A DNA stretch of 64,000 nucleotides from Phreatobacter stygius (GCF_005144885.1 NZ_CP039690.1:3733001-3797000); one strand, 5' to 3'. Shown: positions 54,487-63,302, numbered from the stretch's first letter. Notes: generated from the sequence alone by a model not told the origin. Translations and numbers: made by a program.

Positions 54487-55005
54487 TCAGGTGATCAGGC
54501 GCGAGCCGCGCGGCGCCTGCAGGGCGTTGCCGAAGCGCTCGAGCTCCAGCGTGTAGCAGAACAGCGAGAACAGCATGGCGATCAACAGAAGGCCGCGAAG
54601 CGCCAGGCCGAAGGCGTCGGGCAAGGTCTCGAATTCCGGCAGGTGACGAAAAAACACCACCGAGAACAGCGCGCCGCCGAAGATGAAGCTGAGCTTGCTG
54701 GCGAAGACCAGGACATGGCCGATCAGCACGCTTCGCCAGGCCAGCCCGGCCGGCAGCCGCAGGAGCCGGACCCAGTAGCAGAGCTGAATGACCAAAGTGG
54801 CCACGGCGAGCTCCGCATAAAAGCGGGCTTCGATCAGCTGCTGCTGGCCAAGCGTATCCAGCAGCCGCTGGAAGGCCGCCTGGATATGCAGCACGATGGA
54901 CAGCGCCGCGACGGTCTCGATGACCAGCAGCAGCGCCCAGGTCCGGTCGGACCGGCGGGCGGCTGCGGCGGAAACGTCCGACGCTGTCTCCGGTGGTGAG
55001 GTCAT
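54487..55005 (-). CDS. conserved-looking integral membrane protein of unknown function
   Basis: Protein of 172 residues from the ATG at 55005 (MTSPPETASDVSAAAA) or 196 from 55077. I do not recognise the family. After a hydrophilic N-terminus there are about four membrane helices: TWALLLVIETVAALSIVL, the YAELAVATLVIQLCYWV segment, SVLIGHVLVFASKLSFIFGG and LALRGLLLIAMLFSLFCYTL. The C-terminus is short and basic. It lies 83 bases after the AroM gene and 293 bases before the adaptor gene on the same strand. It may be the tail of the AroM operon or a separate unit; nothing ties it to efflux. Confidence 0.65.
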   Translation of the reverse strand: MTSPPETASDVSAAAARRSDRTWALLLVIETVAALSIVLHIQAAFQRLLDTLGQQQLIEARFYAELAVATLVIQLCYWVRLLRLPAGLAWRSVLIGHVLVFASKLSFIFGGALFSVVFFRHLPEFETLPDAFGLALRGLLLIAMLFSLFCYTLELERFGNALQAPRGSRLIT

Positions 55006-55088
55006 CGGCGAGGCCTTGGCTGGTCCGCGATTGCCTTCGCGGGCGCCATCATGGCCGCAGCGGAAATCGGTGGTCAACCAGGCGCCGA

Positions 55089-55769
55089 TCAGACGATCTC
55101 GGACACCACCTTGGCGATCAGCGCGTTCGACAGGATCACCGGCAGCCCGCTGGCTTGCGCGACGACCTGGCGGTGCTGCTCGAGGAAACCCATGCAGTCC
55201 ATCAGCAGGATGTCGGCGCCGCGGGCTGCGAGATCGCGCGCCGCAGCTTCAAGCTCGGCCTGGCCCTCGGCATAAGGCGAAGCGGCGGCATAGATCGGCT
55301 GGCGGGCGAGCGCCGCCCATTTCGACGCCTCGCTGTCGATCTGCTCGATCAACGGCACGATGATGCCGACCTGGGCGTCCTGGACCGCGGCCGCCACTGT
55401 CGGGGGCAGGATCCGGTCCGGCTCGACCAGCCGCGCCCGCGCGCAATGCAGCGTCTCGAAAGTGCCGGTGCACAACATCACGACCGTCGTGCAGCCTTCG
55501 GCCTCCAAGGCGGCGAGCTTGTCGCGGGCGGCGGTCTCGGTCGCCTGCTTGTCGATGATCACGGAACTGCCGTCGCGCAGCCGGGTGATCAGCACCGGCT
55601 TGCCTGGCCGCGGCGCGAACTGCTCGGCGACCTCGCCGGCGGTCAGGCCGTCGAGCACGCCGGCATGAATGCGCGGCAAGGCGTTGTCGACATGGGCGTC
55701 GAGGATCGGCGTGATGTCGGCGCGCGGCGCCTGGCCGATGGTGAGCGTCCCGAGTTTGCGGATGGTCAT
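55089..55769 (-). CDS. AroM family protein
   Basis: Cytoplasmic protein of 226 residues. The start IRKLGTLTIGQAPRADITPI is diagnostic of AroM. Two cysteines lie in conserved glycine-containing loops, Cys100 in VVMLCTGTF and Cys192 in LLMDCMGF, about 92 residues apart. This spacing and setting recall the two catalytic cysteines of the Asp/Glu/hydantoin racemase superfamily. The family has no firmly established reaction that I know; the name comes from a gene near aroL. It is the last gene of the IclR-hydantoinase-OPT-DUF1177 operon, 9 bases after DUF1177. A racemase role in this operon is inference. Confidence 0.93.
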   Translation of the reverse strand: MTIRKLGTLTIGQAPRADITPILDAHVDNALPRIHAGVLDGLTAGEVAEQFAPRPGKPVLITRLRDGSSVIIDKQATETAARDKLAALEAEGCTTVVMLCTGTFETLHCARARLVEPDRILPPTVAAAVQDAQVGIIVPLIEQIDSEASKWAALARQPIYAAASPYAEGQAELEAAARDLAARGADILLMDCMGFLEQHRQVVAQASGLPVILSNALIAKVVSEIV

Positions 55770-55778
55770 GGGGCGATC

Positions 55779-56711
55779 CTAGTCCTGTCGCTTCTGCAGA
55801 TGGGCGAGCGAGCCGTAGAGCGCGATCAGGCGCTGATATTCGGCGGGGTCGTGGAACTGGCAGGTGCCACGGGTGAATTCCTTGGCGACCTCGACCGCGA
55901 ATTTCACTGCAAGCGCGATATCGACCTCGTGGCTGGCGCCGGTGCCGCAGCCGGGCACGACGCTTTCGGCTGCGATGGCTACGCCGACCACCGGGGCCGA
56001 GGTCGCGATCGACGGCTGCAGGATGCTGTTGAGGTGATAGACGCCATTGCCGTAGGGCGTGATGTCCTGGGTGGTGATCGGGAAGGTCACCGCCGGTCGG
56101 CCGGTGGTCATTTCCATGATGCGCACCAGATCCTCGGCCACCCGCAGGATATAGCCCTGCTTGACCGTCGGCGAGATGGCGATGCCCTTGTGATTGAGGA
56201 TCCGGTTGCCCTTGGTGGTGTCGATCGACAGCACCGCCTCCATTTCGGGCAGCACCTCCTCGGCATTCATGTCCTCGGTCTCGACCGGCGAATCCATGAA
56301 GTCGACCGGCTGGTGCGGCCGGGTCGGGGCATCCGGGCAGACATGGGTGGTGACGATCACGTCGCCGGGCAGCGCGTCGCCCTTGGTCTGCATGTCCGCG
56401 AGCTTCAGCGCGGTCGCCACCGCCGCGATCGCGCCGTCGCCGTCGGAGACCAGGCCGATCCGGCTCGGCCGCGCGCCGATGCCGCCGAGGCGGCCGACCA
56501 CGCCGAGCGTCGGGGTCGCGCCGCCGCCGGTCCGGCCGGTCAGGCCAGGCAGGACGATCTTGACGAAATCGGTCTTGCCTTTCGGCCCAGAGATTTCCCG
56601 GACGCTGACTTTGGCGTCCGGGAAGCGGGCGAACAGATCGACCACGGTCTGGCCCGAGGCATAGGCGCTGTCGAAAGCGTCGAACACCTGGAGGGTTTGC
56701 GAGAGGCTCAT
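55779..56711 (-). CDS. DUF1177 family protein
   Basis: Protein of 310 residues with no signal peptide. It starts MSLSQTLQVFDAFDSAYASG and fits DUF1177, a family of unknown function that I recall next to AroM genes. Charged, conserved-looking blocks are IGLVSDGDGAIAAVATALKL, DVIVTTHVCPDAPTRPHQPV, EAVLSIDTTKGNRILNHKG and GCGTGASHEVDIALAVKFAV. Their order and the acidic/histidine residues are reminiscent of dinuclear metallopeptidases of the M20/M28/M42 type, but I cannot confirm homology by eye. It lies 40 bases after the OPT transporter gene and 9 before AroM. Confidence 0.9.
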   Translation of the reverse strand: MSLSQTLQVFDAFDSAYASGQTVVDLFARFPDAKVSVREISGPKGKTDFVKIVLPGLTGRTGGGATPTLGVVGRLGGIGARPSRIGLVSDGDGAIAAVATALKLADMQTKGDALPGDVIVTTHVCPDAPTRPHQPVDFMDSPVETEDMNAEEVLPEMEAVLSIDTTKGNRILNHKGIAISPTVKQGYILRVAEDLVRIMEMTTGRPAVTFPITTQDITPYGNGVYHLNSILQPSIATSAPVVGVAIAAESVVPGCGTGASHEVDIALAVKFAVEVAKEFTRGTCQFHDPAEYQRLIALYGSLAHLQKRQD

Positions 56712-56751
56712 CGTCTGTTCCTTGGCGGTTGGCGGCGCCGGGCCCGAGGGC

Positions 56752-58380
56752 TCAGCGCCTGAGGTTCTTGATCACCGAGTCGAAGAAGTTGAACAGCGCG
56801 TCGCCGGCGATGATGCCGGCGGCGAACACTTCCATGTCGCCATCGCTGTCCTTGCCGCGCAGCCGCTCCCAGATGAGCCGCGCGGCGATGCCGACCAGCA
56901 CCGCCCAGCCGGCCGCCGGGAAGTTGATCAACAGGCCGGTGGCGAACAACACGCCGATCTGGCGCTTCGGCCCGCCGACGAATTGCAGGATCGCGCCGGG
57001 GATCGCCCAGATGAACAAGGACCAGGCGACGCCCGGCGCCACTCCGGCGCGGATGGTGGCGGCATAGACCCGGTCGACCGGCGGGATCAGGTTCTGGGCG
57101 AAATAGGTCTGGTAGCTGAACAACACGACGATGCCGGCGACCACGAAGGCGAGCATGGCGGCGAACAGCTGCTGGCGGCGGCCATCCCGTTCGAAGGCCG
57201 GGTCGGCGCCATTGCCGCGCAACAGATAACCGGCCTTCAGGTCATAACCCATGTCGGCAAAGGCGGGTCCGGTGGCCGCCGAGAAGCCGACCAGCAGCGC
57301 CAAGGCCGGCAGCGGGAAACCGATGAGCATGCCGATGATCAAGGTGATCAGGGCCACGGCGAAAGCCGGGAACCAGCCGGAATGCATGGCGGCGAGGCCG
57401 ACGATCAGCTCGTGAACATAGGCCGCGAAAGCGGCATAGAGCACGAACAGGATCAGCATGCCGATCGACATGTCGCTGGCGAGCCCGCCGGCGATCGCCA
57501 GGAACACCGCGATGGCGAGATAGCCTGCCGTGCCGAGGCCGAGCGCGCGCCTGACTTCGGCATCGGGCCGGCCAGCGGTCTCAGCCGCCGTGGCGCTGTC
57601 GCGCGCCATCAAGATCTGGCCGACCTGGATCAGCGCGACGATGCCGGCGCCGATCATGAAGCCGTGCGGGATATAGGCAGCCATCAGGTCGCCGCGCGGG
57701 ATCAGCGACGCGAACAGGGTGTTGTTGAACAGGTCGCCGGAATAGCCGCGCAGCAAGAGGCCGACGCCGAACATCGACAGCGCCCAGATATTGCCGATGA
57801 AGGCGACGCCGAAGGCCGACATCGGGATCCGGAAAAAGGCGCCGATCAGGCCGAAGCCCACGCCGATGCCCATCAGCACGGCCTTGCGCCCGCCCTCATC
57901 GCCGGCCTTGATCGCCTCGGCCGCGGCAACGCCCGGCGGCCAGGCGCCGGTCGCCGGAAACACCCGGCTGTCGAACATCCGGTAGAGCAGATAGGCGTCG
58001 AGCAGCATGGCCAGGAAGACGCCGGCAAACATCGGCAGGATCAGGTCCGGCCGGCCGAGCAGGAACGGCACGCCGATCGGCAGGAGCAGGCTGTTCGCCG
58101 CGCCGAAGGTTGCTGACGAAATGGCGCTCTGCGCCAGGTTCTGCACATGGATCGAGCGATAGCGCATGAACAGGCCCACCGGCACGCGGGCCAGCGCCAT
58201 GGCGGCCATGGCGCCGATCAGCGAGGTGTTGGCGGTGACGCCGAGCGACACCAGCAATTGCATGCCGATGATCGCTCCGAAGATCGACAGGATGCCGATC
58301 AGCACGAAAGTGGCCGGGTCGAACAGGCTCGGATGGCGCCGGGATGCCCCCTCGGGCGCCGGCTGGTTGATATCGCTCAT
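56752..58380 (-). CDS. OPT family transporter
   Basis: Integral membrane protein of 542 residues with perhaps 13 to 15 helices, consistent with the oligopeptide transporter (OPT/YSL) family. Helical segments include TFVLIGILSIFGAIIGMQLL, LIPHGFMIGAGIVALIQVGQ-like sequence (AAYIPHGFMIGAGIVALIQ) and FPAFAVALITLIIGMLIGFP. The motif NIWALSMFGVGLLLRGYS is also in character. The length is somewhat below the 600-700 residues common in OPT proteins. The ATG at 58380 (MSDINQPAPEGASRR) was chosen; an open frame upstream overlaps the hydantoinase gene. It is the only transporter of this operon and probably imports the substrate of the enzyme encoded before it. Confidence 0.88.
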   Translation of the reverse strand: MSDINQPAPEGASRRHPSLFDPATFVLIGILSIFGAIIGMQLLVSLGVTANTSLIGAMAAMALARVPVGLFMRYRSIHVQNLAQSAISSATFGAANSLLLPIGVPFLLGRPDLILPMFAGVFLAMLLDAYLLYRMFDSRVFPATGAWPPGVAAAEAIKAGDEGGRKAVLMGIGVGFGLIGAFFRIPMSAFGVAFIGNIWALSMFGVGLLLRGYSGDLFNNTLFASLIPRGDLMAAYIPHGFMIGAGIVALIQVGQILMARDSATAAETAGRPDAEVRRALGLGTAGYLAIAVFLAIAGGLASDMSIGMLILFVLYAAFAAYVHELIVGLAAMHSGWFPAFAVALITLIIGMLIGFPLPALALLVGFSAATGPAFADMGYDLKAGYLLRGNGADPAFERDGRRQQLFAAMLAFVVAGIVVLFSYQTYFAQNLIPPVDRVYAATIRAGVAPGVAWSLFIWAIPGAILQFVGGPKRQIGVLFATGLLINFPAAGWAVLVGIAARLIWERLRGKDSDGDMEVFAAGIIAGDALFNFFDSVIKNLRR

Positions 58381-58445
58381 GTGGAAGGTCCCCTCGTTTT
58401 TTGGCCGTGATGGGCCGATCGCCGTCGCCCGCGACCGGCCGGTCG

Positions 58446-61400
58446 TCATGCAACCAGAATGCCGGACTTCTCCGCGGCGACCGCGCGCCGCGGTTCCGCG
58501 CCATGCAAGCCGTAATCGCGCTTGGCGGCGTCCGGTGTGACCAGCCCGAACGCGACGTCGGCGGCGACCGCCTCGCGCGGGCGCTCGGCCGGATCGCCAT
58601 AGCCGGCGCCGCCGGCCAGCACGACCTCGACCACCTCGTGGGGCTTGTCGATCTGAACCAGTTCGCCGGTGCCGCAATCCTTGATCAGGTGGCCGGTGTC
58701 ATCAAGCACGCGGCCGGACGCGCCGCCGCCCGCCTTGCCGCCGAACAGGCCGGGGATCGGATTGTTGACCCCTTCCGGATAGACCGAGACCAGCGTCGGC
58801 AGGCCGTCATCGGTCAGCTTGCGCAGCCTGACCTGCTGGCCGAGGCCGCCGCGATGCCGGCCGGCGCCGCCGGAATCGGCGATATAGGTCTTCTCGATCA
58901 CCAGCACCGGCACGCGCGCCTCGAAGGTCTCGATCGAGGTATTGGCCGCCGAGGTCGGATAGAGCAGGCCCGACTTGCCGTCGCCATGGGCCGAGCCGCC
59001 CTGGCCGCCACCCATGAACAGCATGTCCGAATAGGTGTCGCCGGCGCGGTCGCGGCCATAGACATTGGCCGCCACCGGCAGGCCGGTGAAAGCCTGGACC
59101 TGGGTCGGCGCCGCCTTGGACAGCGCCCGGAAGATGTTGGGTGCGATATACCAGCCGGTGCGGGTCCGCAGGTTCACCGCCATCGGCTTGTCGCAGTTGA
59201 GGATCGAACCCTCCGGCGCCTTCACCGTGAAGGCGCGGTAGCAGCCGGCATTGCCGCGCACATTCGGCGTCAGCATGCATTTCAACGGGTAGGTCGCGTG
59301 CGCCGTGGTGTAGTTCAGCGTGCAGTTGAGCCCGCCTTGCGGCAATTGCGCGGGAGCGCCGGCGAAGTCGAGCTCGATGGTCTCGCCCTTCACCGTCAGC
59401 GCCAGCGGATAGGTCATCGGCGTGCCCAGGGGATTGTTGGTGACCGTGCCGTGATAGATGCCGTCGGGCAGCGCCGCGATCGCCTCGCGCATGGCCTTTT
59501 CCGAGCGGTTCTGGACGACGGAAGCCAGCGCCCGCAGGTCCTGCATGCCGTAATCGGCCATGAAGGATGCCAGCCGCTCGGCGCCGATGGCGTTGGCGGC
59601 GACGAAGGAATGCAGGTCGCCCAGCACCTGTTCGGAATTGCGGACATTCTCGCCGAGCAGCCGCAGCAAGGTCTCGTTCGGCTTGCCCGCCTCGTAGAGC
59701 TTCATCGGCGGGATCTGGAAACCTTCCTCATAGATCTCGCGCGCCCGCATGCTGTCCTTGGTGCCGCCGATGTCGGAGACATGGCCGACCGTGCCCATCA
59801 GGCCGACCACCCGGTCGCCCATGAACACCGGCGTCACCACGGCGATGTCGAACAGGTGGCCGGCGCAGAGCCAGGGATCATTGGTGATCAGCACGTCGCC
59901 GGGCTTCAGCGTCTCGGCGGGATAACGCGCGAGCAGCGCCTTCACCGCGCGCGGCAGGGTCAGGTTGAACACCGGCATGGCGCGCGGGCTGTGCGCCAGC
60001 GTCTCGCCTTCTGGATCGAGCAGTTCGCAGGCGAAATCCTGCGCTTCCGAGATCACCAGCGAGAAGGCGGTGCGGCAGACGGTCAGCCACATTTCCTCGA
60101 CGACATTGACGAGGCGGCTCCACATGATCTCCAGCGCGATCGGATCGGCCTCGATCCGGCGGGCGGCTTCCGCCACCGGCATGTCGGCTGATATCACCGT
60201 CTCGACCGCGTCGGCCTGGCCGATGGCGATGATCAGGTCGAGCACCTCATCGACCGTGACGTGGTCGCCGGGCGGCACGATGGTGGTGGCTTCCCGCTCC
60301 TCGATAATGGCCGGGCCGGCCAGCCTGTCGCCCGGGCGCAGGGCATAGCGGTCATAGACGGTGGCATCCTGCCAGCCGCCGTCGAACCAGGCGCGGCGCG
60401 TGCCTTTGATCTTGGCGCCGGCATCGCCGCCGCCGGTTGCCCCTGATAGCGACAGCGTCGCGGCGGGACCGGCGCAGCGGACGCGGAAATTGATCGCCTC
60501 CAGGCGCGCGCCCTCATAGACCGAGGTGTAGCGCGACGAATAGACCGTGGTGAAGGCTTGGCGGATGGCGCCGAGGCTCGCCGCGCTGATGGCGCCGCCC
60601 GGCAGCGGCACGGCAATGTCGTGCATCTGGCCGACCAGGCGCATGTCGGCGCCGCGCTCCACCGTGATGTCGTCGGGTTTGACGCCGGCCTCGACCAGAT
60701 GGCGGCGGCCTTCGGCCTCGAGCTCGGTCAGGAGCGCGTTGACACCGGCCGCATCGAAGCCCTCGGAAAATTCCACCGGCAGCGAACGGACCATGTCGAA
60801 GGACAGCGGCGCGACCAGGAAGCCGAGCGCGGAAGCCGCGCCCGAGGCTGGCGGAATGATCACTTCCTTGACGCCGAGCACGCGCGCCACGTCGGCGGCA
60901 TGGGCCGGGCCGGCGCCGCCGAAACCGACCATGGCGTAGCGGCGGGGATCCTTGCCCTTCTCGACCAGGTGGACGCGGGCGGCGGCCGCCATGCTCTCGA
61001 CCACCACCTTGTGGATGCCCCAGGCGGCCTCCTCGACCGTCAGGTCGAGCGGGGCGGCAACCGTTGCGATGGCGTCGGCGGCGGCCTTGGCGTCGAGCGC
61101 CATGCGCCCGCCGAGGAAGAAGCCGGGATCATAATAGCCGAGCACCAGGTTGGCGTCGGTTACGGTTGGCCTCGTGCCGCCCATGCCGTAGCAGGCCGGG
61201 CCCGGATCGGAGCCGGCCGAATGCGGGCCGACCTTCAACAGGCCGACCTCGTCGATCGCCGCGATCGAGCCGCCGCCGGCGCCAATCTCGATCATGTCGA
61301 TGACCGGCGCCTTGATCGGCAGGCCGGACCCCTTGGCGAAGCGGTTGACCCGGCCGGCCTCGATCATCTGGGCGATCTCGGCGCGGCCGTTCTCGATCAT

Positions 61401-62294
61401 GCAGGCCTTGGCCGTCGTGCCGCCCATGTCGAAAGAAATGACGTCCTTGTGGCCGGCAAGCTCGCCGAACAGGGCGGTGGCCAGGCCGCCACCGGCCGGC
61501 CCGCTCTCCAGCAAGCGGATCGGCAAGGTGCGGGCGGTCTCGGGCGACACCAGCCCGCCGGCCGAATGCATCAGGCGGAGCGCGCCGGTGAACGAACGGG
61601 CTTCGAGCTCACGCTGCAGGCGCGCCAGGTAGCTGTGCATCAAGGGCTGGACATAGGCGTTGGCGCAGGTGGTGACGAAGCGCTGATATTCCCAGATCTC
61701 GGCAACCACTTCGCTCGACAGCGACACGGTCAGCTGAGGCAAGGCCTCGCGCACGATCCGGCCGGCCGCCTGTTCGTGCTGCGGGTTGCGATAGCTGTTG
61801 AGGAAGCAAATGGCGATCGCCTGGCAGCCGGCGGCGGCGAGCCGTTCGGCCTGGGCGCGCACCGCCTTCTCGTCCAGGGCGGTGACGACGGCGCCGTCAC
61901 GATCGATCCGCTCGGCGACCTCCAGCCTGAGGTCGCGCGTCACGAAGGGCTCGGGGAAGGCCAGGAACAGGTCATAGATGTCGTAGCGCTGCTCGGTGCC
62001 CATCTCCAGGATGTCGCGGAAGCCGCGCGTGGTGATCAGGCCGAGCTTGGCGCCCTTGCGCTCGATCACCGCATTGGTCACCAGCGTCGTGCCGTGGACG
62101 ATCTCGGATACCTCGCCAAGCGTGATGCCGGCCATGGCGACCAGTTCCTCGAGCCCGATCAGGGCTGCCTCGGACGGATCGTGCGGCGTGGTCAGGCGCT
62201 TGTGCAGGCGGACCGATTTCTCGACGCCGTCATAGAGGATGAAATCGGTGAAGGTTCCGCCGATGTCGAAGCCGATGCGCCAACGCTGGGTCAT
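58446..62294 (-). CDS. fused hydantoinase A/B protein, 5-oxoprolinase-like
   Basis: Cytoplasmic ATP-dependent hydrolase of 1282 residues. Residues 1-690 are HyuA/OxoprolinaseA: RIGFDIGGTFTDFILYDG with the ATP-binding DIGGT, a second FDMGGTTAKACMIENG near 290, and the EIGAGGGSIAAIDEVG loop. Residues 717-1270 are HyuB: DPIALEIMWSRLVNVVEEMW, GDVLITNDPWLCAGHLFDIA and the C-terminal DSGGAGRHRGGLGQQVRLRK. This full fusion is the architecture and length of eukaryotic-type 5-oxoprolinase, whereas many bacteria have two separate genes. The reaction would be ATP-driven opening of 5-oxo-L-proline, a hydantoin or a related lactam. The start overlaps the IclR stop by 4 bases; OPT, DUF1177 and AroM follow. 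Confidence 0.95.
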   Translation of the reverse strand: MTQRWRIGFDIGGTFTDFILYDGVEKSVRLHKRLTTPHDPSEAALIGLEELVAMAGITLGEVSEIVHGTTLVTNAVIERKGAKLGLITTRGFRDILEMGTEQRYDIYDLFLAFPEPFVTRDLRLEVAERIDRDGAVVTALDEKAVRAQAERLAAAGCQAIAICFLNSYRNPQHEQAAGRIVREALPQLTVSLSSEVVAEIWEYQRFVTTCANAYVQPLMHSYLARLQRELEARSFTGALRLMHSAGGLVSPETARTLPIRLLESGPAGGGLATALFGELAGHKDVISFDMGGTTAKACMIENGRAEIAQMIEAGRVNRFAKGSGLPIKAPVIDMIEIGAGGGSIAAIDEVGLLKVGPHSAGSDPGPACYGMGGTRPTVTDANLVLGYYDPGFFLGGRMALDAKAAADAIATVAAPLDLTVEEAAWGIHKVVVESMAAAARVHLVEKGKDPRRYAMVGFGGAGPAHAADVARVLGVKEVIIPPASGAASALGFLVAPLSFDMVRSLPVEFSEGFDAAGVNALLTELEAEGRRHLVEAGVKPDDITVERGADMRLVGQMHDIAVPLPGGAISAASLGAIRQAFTTVYSSRYTSVYEGARLEAINFRVRCAGPAATLSLSGATGGGDAGAKIKGTRRAWFDGGWQDATVYDRYALRPGDRLAGPAIIEEREATTIVPPGDHVTVDEVLDLIIAIGQADAVETVISADMPVAEAARRIEADPIALEIMWSRLVNVVEEMWLTVCRTAFSLVISEAQDFACELLDPEGETLAHSPRAMPVFNLTLPRAVKALLARYPAETLKPGDVLITNDPWLCAGHLFDIAVVTPVFMGDRVVGLMGTVGHVSDIGGTKDSMRAREIYEEGFQIPPMKLYEAGKPNETLLRLLGENVRNSEQVLGDLHSFVAANAIGAERLASFMADYGMQDLRALASVVQNRSEKAMREAIAALPDGIYHGTVTNNPLGTPMTYPLALTVKGETIELDFAGAPAQLPQGGLNCTLNYTTAHATYPLKCMLTPNVRGNAGCYRAFTVKAPEGSILNCDKPMAVNLRTRTGWYIAPNIFRALSKAAPTQVQAFTGLPVAANVYGRDRAGDTYSDMLFMGGGQGGSAHGDGKSGLLYPTSAANTSIETFEARVPVLVIEKTYIADSGGAGRHRGGLGQQVRLRKLTDDGLPTLVSVYPEGVNNPIPGLFGGKAGGGASGRVLDDTGHLIKDCGTGELVQIDKPHEVVEVVLAGGAGYGDPAERPREAVAADVAFGLVTPDAAKRDYGLHGAEPRRAVAAEKSGILVA

Positions 62295-63076
62295 AAGCTC
62301 TTCTCCTCAATAGGAAATCTCACGGGAATAAAACGCTTGTCGCCGATCACGGCGGCGATCTCGGCGGCCCCTTCGCCGAGCGCCGCGATGATCCGGGTCC
62401 GCTCATGCGGCGTGACGGTGGATGCGGGATAAGAAATGCACAGCGCGGCCTCGTCGCCGGTGACGGGATCGCCGACGGCGACCGAGATGGCGCCGACCCC
62501 GCGCACCGCCTCGTCATGGGATTCGGCAAAGCCCGCCCGGCGGATCGCGGCAAGCCGCGTGATCAGGTCGTCGAGCGTCTGCGGCGCGGTGGCAGACGGC
62601 GGCACGAAACCCTGGGCGTAGAGCTTGCGCACCTCGTCATCGGGCAGCCGGGCGAGCAGGGCGCGGCCGGTGCTGCTGGCAAAGGCCGAGATCCGGTCGC
62701 CGATGGTCGAGACCACGCGCAGGATGTTGCGGCCGGGGTGCACGGTGATGCCGACCACCTCGCCGCCGCGCCGCATGCTGATATAGCCGGTATGGCCGAT
62801 CTCGGCCGCGACCCGCGCCACGATCGCGTCGGTCCGGTCGATCAGCGAGGTCGCGAAGCGATAGATGTGGCCGGTCTGGTGCAGCAGCAGGCCGGGCCGG
62901 TAGCGTTTGGTTTCGCCCACGGTTTCCAGAAATCCGGCATCGCGCATTGCGCGCAGCAGGCGCGACACATTGCTCTTCGGCAGGCCGAGCACCGACGACA
63001 CTTCGGTCACCGTCAGCTCGTTGCGGGTGACGGAGAAACAACGGAGCACATCGGCCGCGCTGGAAAGGATGGACAT
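62291..63076 (-). CDS. IclR family transcriptional regulator
   Basis: DNA-binding regulator of 261 residues from the ATG at 63076 (MSILSSAADVLRCF). The winged helix (residues 5-65, ELTVTEVSSVLGLPKSNVSR) is followed by the IclR effector domain (VVSTIGDRISAFASSTGRAL, RRAGFAESHDEAVRGVGAIS and ALCISYPASTVTPHERTRII). In-frame ATGs at 63094 and 63103 would lengthen it, but the 63103 codon lies inside a palindrome at 63097-63113 and lacks a ribosome site, while AAAGG precedes 63076. It is co-directional with and overlaps the hydantoinase gene by 4 bases, so it most likely regulates the whole operon and itself. Confidence 0.93.
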   Translation of the reverse strand: MSILSSAADVLRCFSVTRNELTVTEVSSVLGLPKSNVSRLLRAMRDAGFLETVGETKRYRPGLLLHQTGHIYRFATSLIDRTDAIVARVAAEIGHTGYISMRRGGEVVGITVHPGRNILRVVSTIGDRISAFASSTGRALLARLPDDEVRKLYAQGFVPPSATAPQTLDDLITRLAAIRRAGFAESHDEAVRGVGAISVAVGDPVTGDEAALCISYPASTVTPHERTRIIAALGEGAAEIAAVIGDKRFIPVRFPIEEKSL

Positions 63077-63096
63077 GCGGGCCACGCCTTTCATTT

Positions 63097-63113
63097 GTTC
63101 CATAAAATGGAAC
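63097..63113. promoter_or_regulatory. IclR-type operator palindrome
   Basis: GTTCCAT (63097-63103) and ATGGAAC (63107-63113) form a perfect 7-bp inverted repeat with a 3-base spacer. TTCC/GGAA half-sites of this layout are typical of IclR-family operators. It sits immediately upstream of the likely IclR start and just downstream of a candidate promoter, ideal for autorepression of the operon. Confidence 0.7.
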
Positions 63114-63122
63114 TTGAGTTCT

Positions 63123-63149
63123 ATAATATGAAAATAGTGCGAATGTCAC
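63123..63149 (-). promoter_or_regulatory. candidate promoter of the IclR-hydantoinase operon
   Basis: Read on the minus strand, GTGACA (63149-63144) and TATTAT (63128-63123) form a -35/-10 like pair with a 15-base spacer, slightly short. Transcription would start at about the upstream edge of the palindrome at 63097-63113. The AT-rich character in a GC-rich genome supports it, but the assignment is by eye. Confidence 0.35.
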
Positions 63150-63302
63150 GGCGCTGTCAAACGCCGAGCGGCTCTGTCCGGAATTGTTCGTATGGCGCGG
63201 CGATGCGGCGCGGCCGACCGATGGCTGGCCGCCCGTTGCACGAGATCAGGACGGTACGGAGTTTCGCCGGGCGCGCCGGAGCAGCCTCGGCTGGTTGGCC
63301 GG

